A stretch of 64,000 bases of DNA from the NCBI GenBank assembly GCA_027924585.1, contig BSBM01000637.1, forward strand, positions 4,898,001-4,962,000, given 5' to 3'. This document shows positions 45,861 to 57,239 of the stretch, piece by piece (the first letter of the stretch is position 1; each line of letters starts with the position of its first letter). The DNA is from Larix kaempferi. Taxonomy: Eukaryota; Streptophyta; Pinopsida; Pinales; Pinaceae. The notes under the pieces are model-generated. The model searched no databases. It was not told where the DNA came from and saw only the letters and a list, made by a program, of their open reading frames with translations. The translations under genes and the position numbers were made by a program.

Positions 45861-46229
45861 GAAGTGTATTAAAAAGAAGGTATTTGAACCAGGTCTAGTA
45901 ACAGAATATTCCCAACCAGATTGGGCTGTCCAGATAGAACATGCCCTGGAATGCTATAACTTCACCGCTGAAGATGAGGAGGACGATCCTCGCAACATCA
46001 ATATCCCAGAATCAGAAGGGACGCGTAATATTGAAGGTCCTGAGCTTGATATTCCTGCCATCACAGAACACGTCAAGCTCAAGAAAGTTAACATTGGCAC
46101 AGAAGCTGACCCAAAGTTTGCTTCTATAGGAGATTATTGGGATGATGAAACTGTTGCGTATGTTTCAGATTTATTACGTGACTACCAGGATATCTTTCCT
46201 ACCAAGTTCACAGAAATGAAAGGCATCCT

Positions 46230-47530
46230 AGGAGACTTAGGAGTGATGCGCATACCTCTGAAACCAGATGCCAAGCCAGTAAAGCAGCGCCCATACAGGT
46301 TGAATCCGCGCTACAAAGAAAAAGTCAAAGAAGAAATTGATAAGATGCTTGCAGCAGGTATTATTGAGCCAGTAGAAGAAAGCGATTGGATTAGTCCTAT
46401 GGTGGTCCAAGAAAAGAAAACGAAAGGTGAAATACGAATTTGTGTCGACTTGCGCAAACTCAATGATGCATCAGCGCACGATCCATTTCCCACTCCTTTC
46501 ACAGATGAAGTACTTGATAATGTTGGAGGACAAGAGGCTTACTCCTTCACTGATGGATTCTCGGGATATCATCAGATCAGAATCCATCCGGATGACCGCC
46601 ACAAGACTACTTTTGCAACTGAATGGGGCTCATTCCAGTATACGGTAATGCCCTTTGGTCTTAAAAACGCACCTGCTATCTTCTCTAGAGTTGTTGTTGT
46701 TGTTTTTAAAGAATTTATCCACAAGTTTTTAGAAGTCTATTTTGATGACTGGACTGTATTTGGTTTACTAAAGAACCATACTGCGAATCTGCGCATGATG
46801 CTAGAAAAATGTAGACAGCATCAGATTTCCCTTAACTTGAAAAAATGTATATTTTGTGCGCCCTTTGGTATTTTGTTGGGACATATTGTATGCAGACAAG
46901 GACTCCTGATGGATCCTGCGAAGGTTGCCATCATTGCTAATTTACCTGCGCCCAACTCAGTTAAGCAATTGCGCACTACATTGGGACATACAGGATACTA
47001 CAGAAAATTCATCAAAGGATACGCAAGGATCACAGCGCCTATGGAAAGATTGCTGAAGAAGGATTCGAAGTTCCAATGGACAGAAGAATGCCAACAGAGC
47101 TTGGACACACTTAAAGAAAAGATGATCACAGCGCCTATTCTAGTTTTCCCGGATTGGAGAAAACCTTTTCATGTTCATGTTGATGCTTCTTCCATAGCAC
47201 TAGGAATCGTGCTTACACAGTCTGGAGAAGGAAGTATTGACCACCCAATTGCTTACTCCAGCAGAAAGCTATCTACAGCTGAGAAGAATTACACTACTAC
47301 AGAACGGGAAGGACTAGCTATGGTGTATGCCCTACAGAAATTCAGACACTACCTGTTAGGAGCTCACTTTAAAATGTATACTGATCATTCTGCTTTGAAA
47401 TATTTGGTCAATAAACCAGTTTTAGGAGGAAGAATTTGCAGATGGCTACTGCTCTTTCAAGAGTATGATTTTGAGGTTATTGTAAAGCCAGGCAGATTGA
47501 ATGCAGGGCCTGACCACCTATCCAGAATAG
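46230..47530 (+). other. Gypsy-3 reverse transcriptase and RNase H domains
   Basis: RT motifs are [53 protein letters not shown] and the active site YFDDWTVFG at 46738-46764 (YFDD, not the common YVDD). RNase H has HVDASS with Asp at 47182, Glu in TEREGLAM, and Asp in [11 protein letters not shown]. All catalytic acids are present. Confidence 0.93.
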
Positions 47531-47769
47531 AGTCAGGAGAGGAACCTACGAGTCTGGAGGACAATCTGCCTGACGCACAGTTGTTTTATATCCAAGCAGC
47601 AGACGAATATTATTCTGATATTCTTGAGTTTCTCACTACCGGACAAGCGCCGGCTGAGCTTACAATCCAGCAGAAAAAGCAACTTGTTGTTAGAGCCGCA
47701 GATTTCACTTTGATAGCAGGCCAGCTTTATAAGTTGGGCCCTGACGAAATTTTGCGCAGATGTATCTTA

Positions 47770-48879
47770 CCACATGAAAAGAGCTCTATCATCGCAGAAG
47801 CGCATTCAGGTACCGGAGGAGGCCATTTCGCAGGAAAGCCGACTGCGCAGAAGATATTAGCCGCAGGACTTTGGTGGCCGACATTGCACAAGGATACTAA
47901 GGAATTCTGTAAATGTTGCGATGTGTGCCAGCGCACAGGAAAACCCTCAAGGAGAGATGAAATGCCACTAAGACCCCAGATCACACTGCGTGCTTTTGAT
48001 AAATGGGCTATTGACTTTGTAGGACCTATTAACCCACCAGGAAAAAGAACTGGCGCAAGATATATCATTACAACTACTGAATACCTCACCAGATGGGCTG
48101 AGGCGAAGCCAGTTAAGAACTGCGACGCCGCTACTGCCGCGCAGTTCATTTTCGAGAACATTATCACTAGGTTTGGATGCCCAGTGATCCTCATGAGTGA
48201 TCAAGGTACACATTTCCTCAATGAGACTATAGAGGCCCTTACTGAAGAATTTCAAATTAATCACCATAAGAGTACACCCTACCATCCTCAAGCTAATGGT
48301 ACGGTGGAAGCATTCAATAAGATTCTTGAGAATGCCCTGACAAAAATTTGTAATCAACAAAGAGATGATTGGGACCTTAGAGTCACAGCTGTATTATGGG
48401 CTTACAGAACCACTTGCAAGAAATTAACAGGTCACACAACTTTCAGCTTGGTGTATGGACAAGAAGCAGTTATGCCCATGGAATACATTGTTCCCAGTCT
48501 CCGAATTGCGCAAATTACAGAAATGGCAGATCCTGACACTATGAATGAAAGACTTTCGCAACTGCTTTCCTTAGAAGAAGACAGACTTTTGGCCGGATTT
48601 CATCAACAGGTACAGAAGGCAAGACAGAAAGCTTGGCATGACAGGCACCTTAAGCATAAGCACTTTGAAGAAGGAGACTTGGTACTCCTTTATGATAGTA
48701 AATTCATCAAGTTTCCAGGCAAGTTTCGTGTGCATTGGTTAGGTCCTTTTCAGATAATAAAAATAACAGACGGAGGCGCAGTACAGCTTGCAAAGCTGAA
48801 TGGAGAACTACTACCTACAATGATAAACGGGAGTCGGCTTAAGCTTTATTGCGACGGCCACTCCGCCCTGTCGACATAA
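47770..48879 (+). other. Gypsy-3 integrase domain
   Basis: The N-terminal HHCC zinc region has H in EAHSG and GGGHF and C in CCDVCQR. The catalytic core has Asp 48013-48015 (AIDFV), Asp 48199-48201 (SDQGTHF) and Glu 48307-48309 (GTVEAFN), with 35 residues between the last two as in DD35E enzymes. The C-terminal module has [15 protein letters not shown]. No chromodomain is seen. Confidence 0.93.
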
Positions 48880-49697
48880 TATATTACTCAAGAATGCAGA
48901 TGCCCAGTGTAGTTGAAAGAGACATCGCATTCAGTCTACACGGAAGCTGCGACACACCCTCAGTTTCCAGCTTCCTGCGTAGTTCCTCGAAATATCCGCG
49001 CATCCTGAATAAAAATTGCTTGAAGAGAGCTTATCGGTGCGCTCTGGCGAAGTTTTGTTTTTGGACCATGGAACTATCGCTCCTGCGGAGTTCCCTTTCT
49101 GTTGCCGCTTGAAATTTTTTTTTTTGTCATGGACCCATAGAGGCACAGTTTCCTAAGTTGAAATGACCCGCCGGAAATTTTGAATTACAGCAGTTATGTA
49201 GCCGCGTTTGAATAAATGAAGGATAAGGCCGCTATTTAAGTCTAGCCGTTCCGACGGATTCGGCTTAATCTCCGAAAGATTTGCATTTAACTCAGGCGCC
49301 GAAAGCATTAGCTTCTCCCGGAAGGCTGTCAGAACCCGTCAATCACACTAAATGCACCGCTACGACAAGGAGGATAGCGTGTTGTCAACTCATCTGTAGC
49401 CGCCTATAGCTACGTTACCCCACTTGGTCGCATTTACTATCCCCGCTGGCTATAAATACCTCACACTTGTATCAATTTCGGGTTACTGTCTCGAGTTGCA
49501 TAGTTGTGTTTGAAGACCCAAAGTATTGTTTTCAAAGCCGAGTGTGCAGAGTATTTCCCCTTGTTTTCAGAGTCTATACCCTACGCAGTTCCGCCATTTG
49601 CTGTCCAGAGTTTTGTTATTTACATTGGTTCACAACGGAGAACTTATCAACTGAAGAAGCGGTTCGTCAATTTCTGCGCCGAGGCTTAGATTTCGGC
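48880..49697 (+). promoter_or_regulatory. Gypsy-3 spacer with internal TATA box before ORF2
   Basis: TATAAATA at 49451-49458 with CGGGTTACT about 30 bp later, as in Gypsy-1. The leader to the first in-frame ATG (49698) is about 220 nt. The ATG used by Gypsy-1 (7892) is ACA here at about 49632. Confidence 0.55.
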
Positions 49698-52355
49698 ATG
49701 GCCACTCCGGTGACGGCTTCGACCTACGTACACCCCGGTGCTACTGATCCCAGAACATCCCCAGGCACAAGAGCATCTCAGCAGCAGCCGGAGGAACCTG
49801 TTCCAGAGCCGCTTGCGTCTATGGTGAACTATATTCCGCCGCGTCCAGATGATGCGCCGGATGTACAGATTCTGAAGAATGCAAAGTATCCAATTCCGCT
49901 ACCGCCACTACCGGCTAGTGTGCGGGTAGAAGGCCAACTATTGGGAAACATTCCATTGGTTAAATTCTCTGATTTTAACCTTGGAGACTATAAGACATAT
50001 CCTCAGTTCCAGTTGGACCGATATCTGGATATCGTCCATAATCCCACCAGGCAGGTTGACGAGTTTGTCCCGAAGGGATTTGCAGCAAATCTTGAGCGCC
50101 CTGGACTCTTGAATTTGTTGAAGCTACCGCACTTTGGGCGTAGCAATGAAGTGAACGCAGTCGTTAAAACACTGCTATCCTGCGTTCATGGAGGTTACCT
50201 TTGGCTCGGGAGGCCAATTGATCTAAATGTTGATTTGATACACCGCATCACCGGTCTATCTAAGGTTGGTAAGGATCCCAATATCCATTTTGTGGGAAAG
50301 GAGAAGGACCGAAAATTGGCTGCAAAGCTGGTCCAGAAATATAACTTGACAAGAGGAGGTCGGGCTTATGACCTCACGACAGTAGAAGATGAGGCACTTC
50401 GCTTCACAGGAAGTCTGCTTGCAGGCAGACTTCTCACCAAGTGCCGACCAAAAGAAGTTACTGGAGCTGTCGTAGAGCTCGCTATCGCAGCTGCGGAGGG
50501 AGAACAGTACAACTGGTCTCTCTTCCTGCTGAATTCTTTTTTGGCTGATTGCCTGAATGTGCAGGACAATGCAGGCCAATCATTCCATTTTTCGTGGCTT
50601 CTAATTTTATGCGCTCTCGTCGGGTGGAAGGAGCCCCCGAATACTCAGTTCCTTCCACGCCGCGCAGGAGAGGTTGCCGGCATGCGCTACATCAACCTCT
50701 GGGATTCCCCTAATCCCGCGAAGCGCAAGATGAATCGCGCTGTCTTTTGTGAGTACTACTATCTCCTCCGAGATACCATACAAGATATGCCAAGGCTGAG
50801 CGAGGAGACAACCACATTGTATGAAGGCAAGTTGGCTTTTACTGCCGACATCCATCAACTCTACCTTCGGCCTTGCGACATTCCAGGTGCCTGGGCGCTA
50901 GGTCTTTACAGGATGACCACAGAAGATGTCGAAGAAACCATTAAGTCGTGGTCGGACGAATGGAGAGCAGCAGCTGACATCGCACCTGCGATGCCACCCG
51001 CCACTGCGCAAGAAAAGGATAAGGGCAAGGAAGCCCCTGAGCAAAGAAGCGATGAAGGCTCAACAGAACCAGCTACAAAGAAGCAGAAAGTGTCGCATCC
51101 CACTGAGGCCATTCCCTCGGAGGTCGAAAAATACTTGAAAGAGCAATTTCGTGAGATGAGGAACATGCATGCTCACATCCGAAGTGCTCTAGACTTACAA
51201 TTTGTAGAACTGAAAGGTCTCGCAGGAAGGATTGCGCAGACCCATGCGCCAGCATCTACTTCGCAGGCGCCACAAGAAATTCCAACTGATGAGCGAGTTG
51301 AAGAACTCACAGAAAGGCACACTGTCGTACATATTCCGCCTACCAGCATGACACTTCCAGATCCTCTAGCTGAACTACAGGTAAGCACAGTTGGACCTGT
51401 AGAAATAAATTTGTCTATGATTCTTATAGAAACCCTACAGCTTGTACAGGAGAAATTTTCTCTTGAGTTGAGAGCTAGAGAGCTCTCTACTTTCCAGGCA
51501 AACCAACGACTGCAATCGCAGGAGATAGAGCTGAAGGAAAGTCATAAGAATATCTCTGCGAAGCTTGCACTCTATGAGGCGCAAGACACCGGCATCAGAA
51601 ACGCAATAGAAGAGATTGCCCAGGAATTGCCAGCTTGCGAGATTCAACCAGACCTCCCTCTGGTTGCAAAAGTTCAAATTATTGGAGGAAGGGTGAAAAC
51701 CCTGGAGCAAGAAAAAGTTGCTATGGCTGAGGACCATAGAACCCAGATTGCTGAGCTAGAAGCTCGCGTTGCTGCGCATCTTACGGATGATGCGCAGGTA
51801 CAATTTGAAGCATTGAGCAGAGCTTCCACACGAATGAAAGACCGAGTACAGGAAGCCAAGAACCTGATGGACCAGGCTATGGAAGCATGGTCAGAGCTTG
51901 TAAACCTCCCTTTTAAAGTGGGACTATCAGAACAGGTGCAAGCTGCAGAACAGTCTCTCACTGTTCTGAATGAAGAAGCTAAGTCCTTAACAGGCTTGCC
52001 AAAGATGAAGAAAATGGGCGAAGTGCGCAAAATGCAGCAGCAACTGCACAAGCTCAGAACTGAAGATGAGAAGCTCACCAACAGCATTCAGCCATTCATG
52101 GATGAGTATGCTGAAATTGTTGGCCAGGTTGAGACAAAAATCAAAGAGATTACCGAGTCTCAGGAGATCATTGATACACTCACTAAAGACGAAGCGACCG
52201 CAGAAACAGTGCAAACAGCTGATGAGTGTATCGAGGAATTGGACTCCGCTATTGCGAAGTGGCAGAAAACATTCGCGGAGATTCAAGCAAAAGCAGATGC
52301 GCAAATCAAACAACCACGCGCTAGTGCGAGTGGCTCGAGGGCGAGCCACAAGTGA
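49698..52355 (+). CDS. Gypsy-3 ORF2, large extra protein between pol and 3' LTR
   Basis: An uninterrupted frame of 885 codons from the first ATG (49698); homology with Gypsy-1 begins some 22 codons earlier, at a frame position where the ATG is lost. The N-terminal half is globular (RPGLLNLLKLPHFGRSNEVN, HGGYLWLGRPIDLNVDLI, SWLLILCALVGWK, RMTTEDVEETIKSW). It may be distantly related to the plant-transposon/mobile-domain-like proteins in Athila/Tat elements, which I cannot confirm. Then comes a low-complexity charged region with TKKQKVSHP near 51076, similar to a monopartite nuclear localisation signal. The C-terminal part (about 51420-52290) is heptad-rich and likely coiled coil. No signal peptide or transmembrane helix is evident, arguing against an envelope. 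Confidence 0.8.
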   Translation: MATPVTASTYVHPGATDPRTSPGTRASQQQPEEPVPEPLASMVNYIPPRPDDAPDVQILKNAKYPIPLPPLPASVRVEGQLLGNIPLVKFSDFNLGDYKTYPQFQLDRYLDIVHNPTRQVDEFVPKGFAANLERPGLLNLLKLPHFGRSNEVNAVVKTLLSCVHGGYLWLGRPIDLNVDLIHRITGLSKVGKDPNIHFVGKEKDRKLAAKLVQKYNLTRGGRAYDLTTVEDEALRFTGSLLAGRLLTKCRPKEVTGAVVELAIAAAEGEQYNWSLFLLNSFLADCLNVQDNAGQSFHFSWLLILCALVGWKEPPNTQFLPRRAGEVAGMRYINLWDSPNPAKRKMNRAVFCEYYYLLRDTIQDMPRLSEETTTLYEGKLAFTADIHQLYLRPCDIPGAWALGLYRMTTEDVEETIKSWSDEWRAAADIAPAMPPATAQEKDKGKEAPEQRSDEGSTEPATKKQKVSHPTEAIPSEVEKYLKEQFREMRNMHAHIRSALDLQFVELKGLAGRIAQTHAPASTSQAPQEIPTDERVEELTERHTVVHIPPTSMTLPDPLAELQVSTVGPVEINLSMILIETLQLVQEKFSLELRARELSTFQANQRLQSQEIELKESHKNISAKLALYEAQDTGIRNAIEEIAQELPACEIQPDLPLVAKVQIIGGRVKTLEQEKVAMAEDHRTQIAELEARVAAHLTDDAQVQFEALSRASTRMKDRVQEAKNLMDQAMEAWSELVNLPFKVGLSEQVQAAEQSLTVLNEEAKSLTGLPKMKKMGEVRKMQQQLHKLRTEDEKLTNSIQPFMDEYAEIVGQVETKIKEITESQEIIDTLTKDEATAETVQTADECIEELDSAIAKWQKTFAEIQAKADAQIKQPRASASGSRASHK

Positions 52356-52367
52356 GTGTTGGGGGCC

Positions 52368-53815
52368 TGTTGGGGCCAAGGTCGCAGCTATAGTAAAAGC
52401 TGCGAATTTTGGGAAAAAGCACGAGTATGGAAGGAAAGTGCTAGTTTTGGGACAAGCACTAAGTTTTGGGTAAGAAGGAGACGGTGCGCAGTACGGTGCC
52501 AGATGGATGATCTCAGCGTAGATCACAGACCGGAAATTGCGGAGCTCGCGCGCACGTCATCGAAGAATGAAGGTGGCTCAGCTACCATAATAAATAAGGC
52601 GATGGAGTAGAGGGCTCAGCTACCCTCATTTAAAGGCTTAGTACAGAAGTTATGGTTGCTCGGATCAAGGAGGAGCAACGGACCAGAGCATTGAAGGCGA
52701 AGGACGATCGCCCATACCCACAATCTGCGCCGGAATTCACGGAGCCTGCAGGAAGCGGCGACGTGACTGCAAGCGGCACCTACAGTACACCTAGCCATGT
52801 GCGTGGTTAGGGTTTTTGGGAATCACTGTTGGGAAAGGCCCACAGTTTTGTAAAGGTGTGACCGTCATGGCCACCTATATATATGAATCATTGTAATGGG
52901 TAGAGGTTCCTTCATTTCTTTCCTTGTGGAGAATTAGAGAGCTAGATGTTAGACTGTTAGAGAGCCAGTCTAAAGGATAGATCATGTGTTGATTATCCTT
53001 CACTGTATTTTCTACCCAGTGCGTAGAAATAGAGAGGAAATCGGATAGCCGAGGAGCTAATCCCTGAGTTGCCAGACAGTCTGAGTCGACGTCTGTGCCT
53101 TTGTAATCTCCATAGAGAGGAGACAAGTTGAGAGAAGGGCTCCCAGCTGTGTGCGTGGAGTTTCCTGTAAGATCTAAGGCTGCAGCTGTGTGCGCAGCAT
53201 ATTGTATAACTCTATCATTTTCTGGTTAATATAACACTCCCGTGGACGTGGTTTTCCTCGAGGAGATGAGCTTCACTTATATCCTCTTGTTATAATGTTT
53301 GCGAGAATGATAACCATTTAGAGTTCATTATTTGTGTATGCAAGACTTCTGTCTTATCTTTATGATTGTTTGAGTGAGTTGGAAAGATCCCTTGATAGCT
53401 ATAAGTGTCTTAAGTACTAAAGAAGTAGTAACGCGCTGTCACTGCAGCGAGCTAGGAATACGTTACTGCGCCGGATGCGAAGGGCAAGGAAGTATTTAGC
53501 GCGTCAACGCCAGGAATAGTTGCCTTCTGCGCTAGAGAGGAGAAACCGCGCAGTAGACCTGCCAAGGAAGGAATCCACGCAGCTGCGCCGAGCGGCCTGC
53601 GGGAAGGTCCGACCGCCGATTTCGCAGGAACCATTCAAGGAAGAGCTATCTCCGCGTCACCCAGGTTAAGGAAACCTGATTCCTTAACCCCCCATAGCCA
53701 CTTCGGGTGAGACCTCGAGCTGCCGCGCAGCTCGTTGCCGAGAGGGCCAGTGCACTAAGGGGTTTTGTTGCTGCGCTTCATTAAAACCCGGGTCTGCCCA
53801 GAAAAGCAGTCAACA
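52368..53815 (+). repeat. Gypsy-3 3' LTR
   Basis: 1448 bp, preceded by polypurine-like GTGAGTGTTGGGGGCC. TATA-like CTATATATATG lies at 52875-52885. It is about 99.2% identical by eye to the 5' LTR. Confidence 0.95.
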
Positions 53816-56800
53816 GTTCACTACAAAGCAAATATTTGGTCTCGTGTTCGTTAGGTACATCAAGGACCCAATCATCTGACGATACATATAGACATCAACC
53901 ATCTCAGATGAAGCATCACATAGAAGCTTCAGATTCGATGCCATAGGTGTGGCCATGGACTTGCAATCCATCATCCTGAATCTCTTCAGGATATCTACTG
54001 TGTACTTTCCTTGACCAAGGAAAATCCCACCTGCACTCTGCCACACCTCCATACCTAGAAAATAATGCATCATTCCAAAATCTTTCATATCAAACTTAGC
54101 AGCAAGCTTCCTCTTCATATCTGCAATCAATCTGTCATCTTCTGTTACAAATAAGTCATCCACATATAGGAGTAGAACCACAGGATTCCCTTCCCCAACC
54201 TTGTAATAACGGTTGGAATCTGCTTTACTCTTGGTAAATCCCAAACTAGATAAGAAACTGTCCATCCTACCATACCAGGTTTTGAAAGCTTGTTTCAAGC
54301 CATACAAGGCTTTCTTCAATCTGCACACATATGACTCCCTTTCATGTATTTCAAAACCGAGTGGCTGCTCTACATATACTTCCTCTTCAACTACACCATT
54401 CAAGAAAGTAGTCTTGACATCCATTTGGTGTATTTTGCATTTCATCACTGCAGCCAAGGCAAATACTGTTCTGATGGAAGTATACCTGGATATAGGTGCA
54501 AACGTTTCTTCATAATCTATTCCCTCTTTCTGAGAGAAGCCACAAGCTACGAATCTTGCCTTGTATTTCTCTACACTTCCATTTGCAGCATGCTTGATTT
54601 TGTAGATCCATTTGGAAGTCATAACAGACTTCTCTTTAGGTCCTTGGACAACATCCCAAACATCATTCTTCATTATTGATTGGTATTCCTCAACCATGGA
54701 ATACTTCCATTCTTTCTTTTCCGCTGCTTCTTCATAACTAGAAGGCTCTTTGTTCATAATGTCACAGAGTAAAGCAACATAGCTGGTATGTGATCTGGTT
54801 CTCTTCTTTGCTCCATGTTCTTCTTCTGGAATGCCAAATTTTTCTGCATCTTGAATGAGCTCTCTAGCCCATGCAGGTTTCCTCTTGTGAGAGTTATCCT
54901 CACGGGGTGGATCTACAGGTTCTTGCGGATCTTCAAACTCACGAACAACTTCTGGAACTGCTTCAGTCATGGTAGTGTCTTGAAATCTAGTTTCCTTAGG
55001 TTCTTCATAAACTTCGATAGGTGCCTTTCTTGATTTGATGAATGCTGAGTTTTCATCAAATGTTACATCCCTGCTGACATCAATCTTCTTGAACCCTAGA
55101 AAGTATATTCTGTAAGCCTTTGAGCTTTCACTGTAACCCACAAAGATACCCTTCTTTCCTGAAGGATCTAGTTTAGTCCTCTTTTCCTTTGGAACATGAG
55201 TGTATACTGGACAACCAAATATTCTGAGATGACTGACTTCAGGTTTCTTACCATAAAAGACCTCTTCTGGTGTCTTGTTGTCCAATATCTTGTGGGGTGT
55301 TCTGTTCTACACATATACAGTTGTTCTAGCTGTTTATGCCCATAGATGCATAGGTAGATCCTGGTCATGCAGCATTTTCCTTGCTGCTTCCATGATAGTT
55401 TTGTTCTTCCTTTTTGCAACTCCATTCTGTTGAGGATTATAAGGAGCAGTCAACTCCCTCTTAATCCCTGAATCACTACAAAGCTTCTTGAAGTCACCTG
55501 AGGTGAATTCTCCACCATTGTCGGATCTGAATGTTTTGATCTTCTTGTCAGTTTGATTCTCCATCAAGGTTTTGAATTCCTTGAATTTATCAAACATTTC
55601 ATCTTTGTTCTTCAAGAAGTATACCCAAGTCTTCCTGGAGAAGTCATCAATAAATGAGACATAGTAAACATACCCACTCAGAGAACTGGATGACATAGGA
55701 CCACATACATCTGAGTGGATGATTTCCAGGATGTCTTTTGCCTTGCTTTCACTGCTTGGGAAAGCCTTCTTAATGTTCTTACCTTTTGCACATCCTTTGC
55801 AAACACCTTCATGTTTGGTCTTGATTTCAAGAAGACCCTCTACAGCCTTGCTTGCAATTGGAAGTGCTCTATAGTGCATATGAGAAAGTCTTCTATGCCA
55901 AAGTTCACTTGGCTCCATGGATTCATGTACCATGGCATGTTCAGGTTGTCCCTTCAATTTATACAAACCTCCCTCTTGCTCTCCAATCACTAATGCATCA
56001 TCTATGTTCTTTCCCTTTGGCCACATTAGGACTTGGCCATACACAAATGAAACCCTCATACCTTTTTCATCTAATGCAGAGATGGAGAGTAAGTTCTTCT
56101 TAAGCCCAGGTACATAAAGGACTTCTTTCATCTTCAAAGATTTTCCAGAATCTAGGTTGTAGGAGGCTTCACAACTTCCTTTGATTGGGTATTGATAATC
56201 ATCCCCAGGTTTCACCTTATGGGGTGATTCATGTTCAGATAGATTCACAAAATATTCCTTAAACCCAATCATGTGTTTGGAAGCCCCACTGTCAATCAAC
56301 CAATCATTACAACCATGGGAGATAGTACCTGTGAGAGCAGAAATTAGAACATATTCTTCTTCACTTGATGAGTCATCATCACTATTACTTTCTGCCCTAG
56401 CCTTCTTCTTTGGGGGTTCATCATCTTCGGCAGCATGAGCATGATATCTTCTTTTGTTATTATTCTTCTTCTTATTGAATTTGTTGTTGTTGTCTTTCTT
56501 CTTCTTGAGACAATCTGAAGCAAAGTGTCCCTTCTCATTGCAATTGAAGCATCTGAGATCTTTCTTATCTTTATGATAATGGTGGTGTGAGGATCTTCTG
56601 TTATGAGACAATTCCTTCTTGGACTTTCCTTTCCTGGCATGTGCTGTGAGAGCTTGATCTTCATTTCCCATCTTTTCTTCTCGGGCCACAAGCCTAGCTT
56701 CTTCTTGAGAGCATTCTTCCCGCAATCTGTTGAAGGAGATCAACTTCTTCCTTGCACAAATTCTTTGAATGAAGGAATCACATGACCTGGGTAGGCCATT

Positions 56801-57239
56801 TAGAGTGGTCATCACCACTTCACCATTCTCCACCATTTCATCCACTACTTCTAGTTGTTCCTTGATCTGGGAGACCCTTTGAAAAATAAGATTGAATGGT
56901 TTCTCCATTCTGAAACTTTACTCCTTTCAATTGGTTCCGCAGGGTCATCTTCCGATTTATGTTCTTCCCTTCAAATAGCTTGGTCAAAGAGTCAAACATC
57001 TCCTTGGCTGTCTTTAGAGAGGACACATGGGGTATGAGATGGTCTTTAATGGAATCAACAATGATTCTCTTTGCCTTGACCAAGTTCTTCTTATGCAATA
57101 CCTTGGCCTCTTCATCCTCTGGGATAGAGATGTCTTCTTTCACATATGAGTCCAACTCATTCTCTTCCAGGATTAACCCAATCCTATACTTCCAAGCTCG
57201 GAAGTTATCAGCTCCTTCAAGCTTAGTGTGGTGAGACAT
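53816..57239 (-). pseudogene. Copia-2 gag-pol (Gag, protease, integrase, RT)
   Basis: Gag begins at the ATG complementary to 57237-57239 (MSHHTKLEGADNFRAWKYRI). A frameshift near 56885 breaks the UBN2-type Gag; the second frame runs from about 56908 on. It has a CCHC knuckle (CFNCNEKGHFASDC), protease WLIDSGASKHM, and integrase with HRRLSHMHY, CKGCAKGK, HSDVCGP and RSDNGGEF, but with Lys where the catalytic Glu belongs (NGVAKRKN). Stops lie at 55334-55336 and about 55307-55309. The integrase C-terminus follows, then RT (NDVWDVV, DVKTTFLNG, LYGLKQ, and YVDD near 54155). The frame reaches the Gypsy-3 insertion at 53820. Confidence 0.93.

Larger units (their letters stand above)
42778..48879 (+). 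pseudogene. Gypsy-3 gag-pol polyprotein, one frame with two nonsense codons
   Basis: The ATG at 42778 (MSVDSDSDPEVIG, conserved in Gypsy-1) starts a 2033-codon frame ending TAA at 48877-48879. The order is Gag capsid (about residues 113-277), five CCHC knuckles (308-476), protease (about 670-775), a second Gag-like domain (about 878-1028), RT (about 1150-1376), RNase H (about 1462-1585) and integrase (about 1665-1890) with a C-terminal GPF-type module (WLGPFQI). Stops are TGA at 44038-44040 and TAG at 45490-45492. Gypsy-1 has sense codons at both places (CGG and CAA), so these are mutations of this copy. No frameshift was found. Confidence 0.93.
40330..53815 (+). mobile_element. Gypsy-3: young, near-complete Ty3/gypsy retrotransposon, 13.5 kb
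   Basis: LTRs of 1448 bp each (40330-41777, 52368-53815) differ at only about a dozen positions. A perfect 5-bp duplication GTTCA lies at 40325-40329 and 53816-53820. The order is LTR, amplified primer-site array, ORF1, gag-PR-second Gag-like-RT-RNase H-INT in one frame, internal TATA, ORF2, polypurine tract, LTR. Two nonsense codons (44038, 45490) interrupt gag-pol, so this copy is probably not autonomous, though it is the least damaged here. It is the same family as Gypsy-1. Confidence 0.95.

Noticed and set aside
46738-46764. YFDDWTVFG in RT as an inactivating change
   Set aside because: Both catalytic Asp residues are present, and the same YFDD occurs in Gypsy-1, so it is a family variant rather than damage.
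49467-49697. N-terminal extension of ORF2 starting at a TTG, including a Cys-rich hydrophobic stretch that could look like a signal peptide
   Set aside because: The start is not an ATG, the region directly follows the TATA box and is not conserved with Gypsy-1 until about 49632. An envelope interpretation is therefore not supported.
54213-54679. Plus-strand frames of about 100-110 codons
   Set aside because: They are antisense shadows of the Copia-2 reverse transcriptase.
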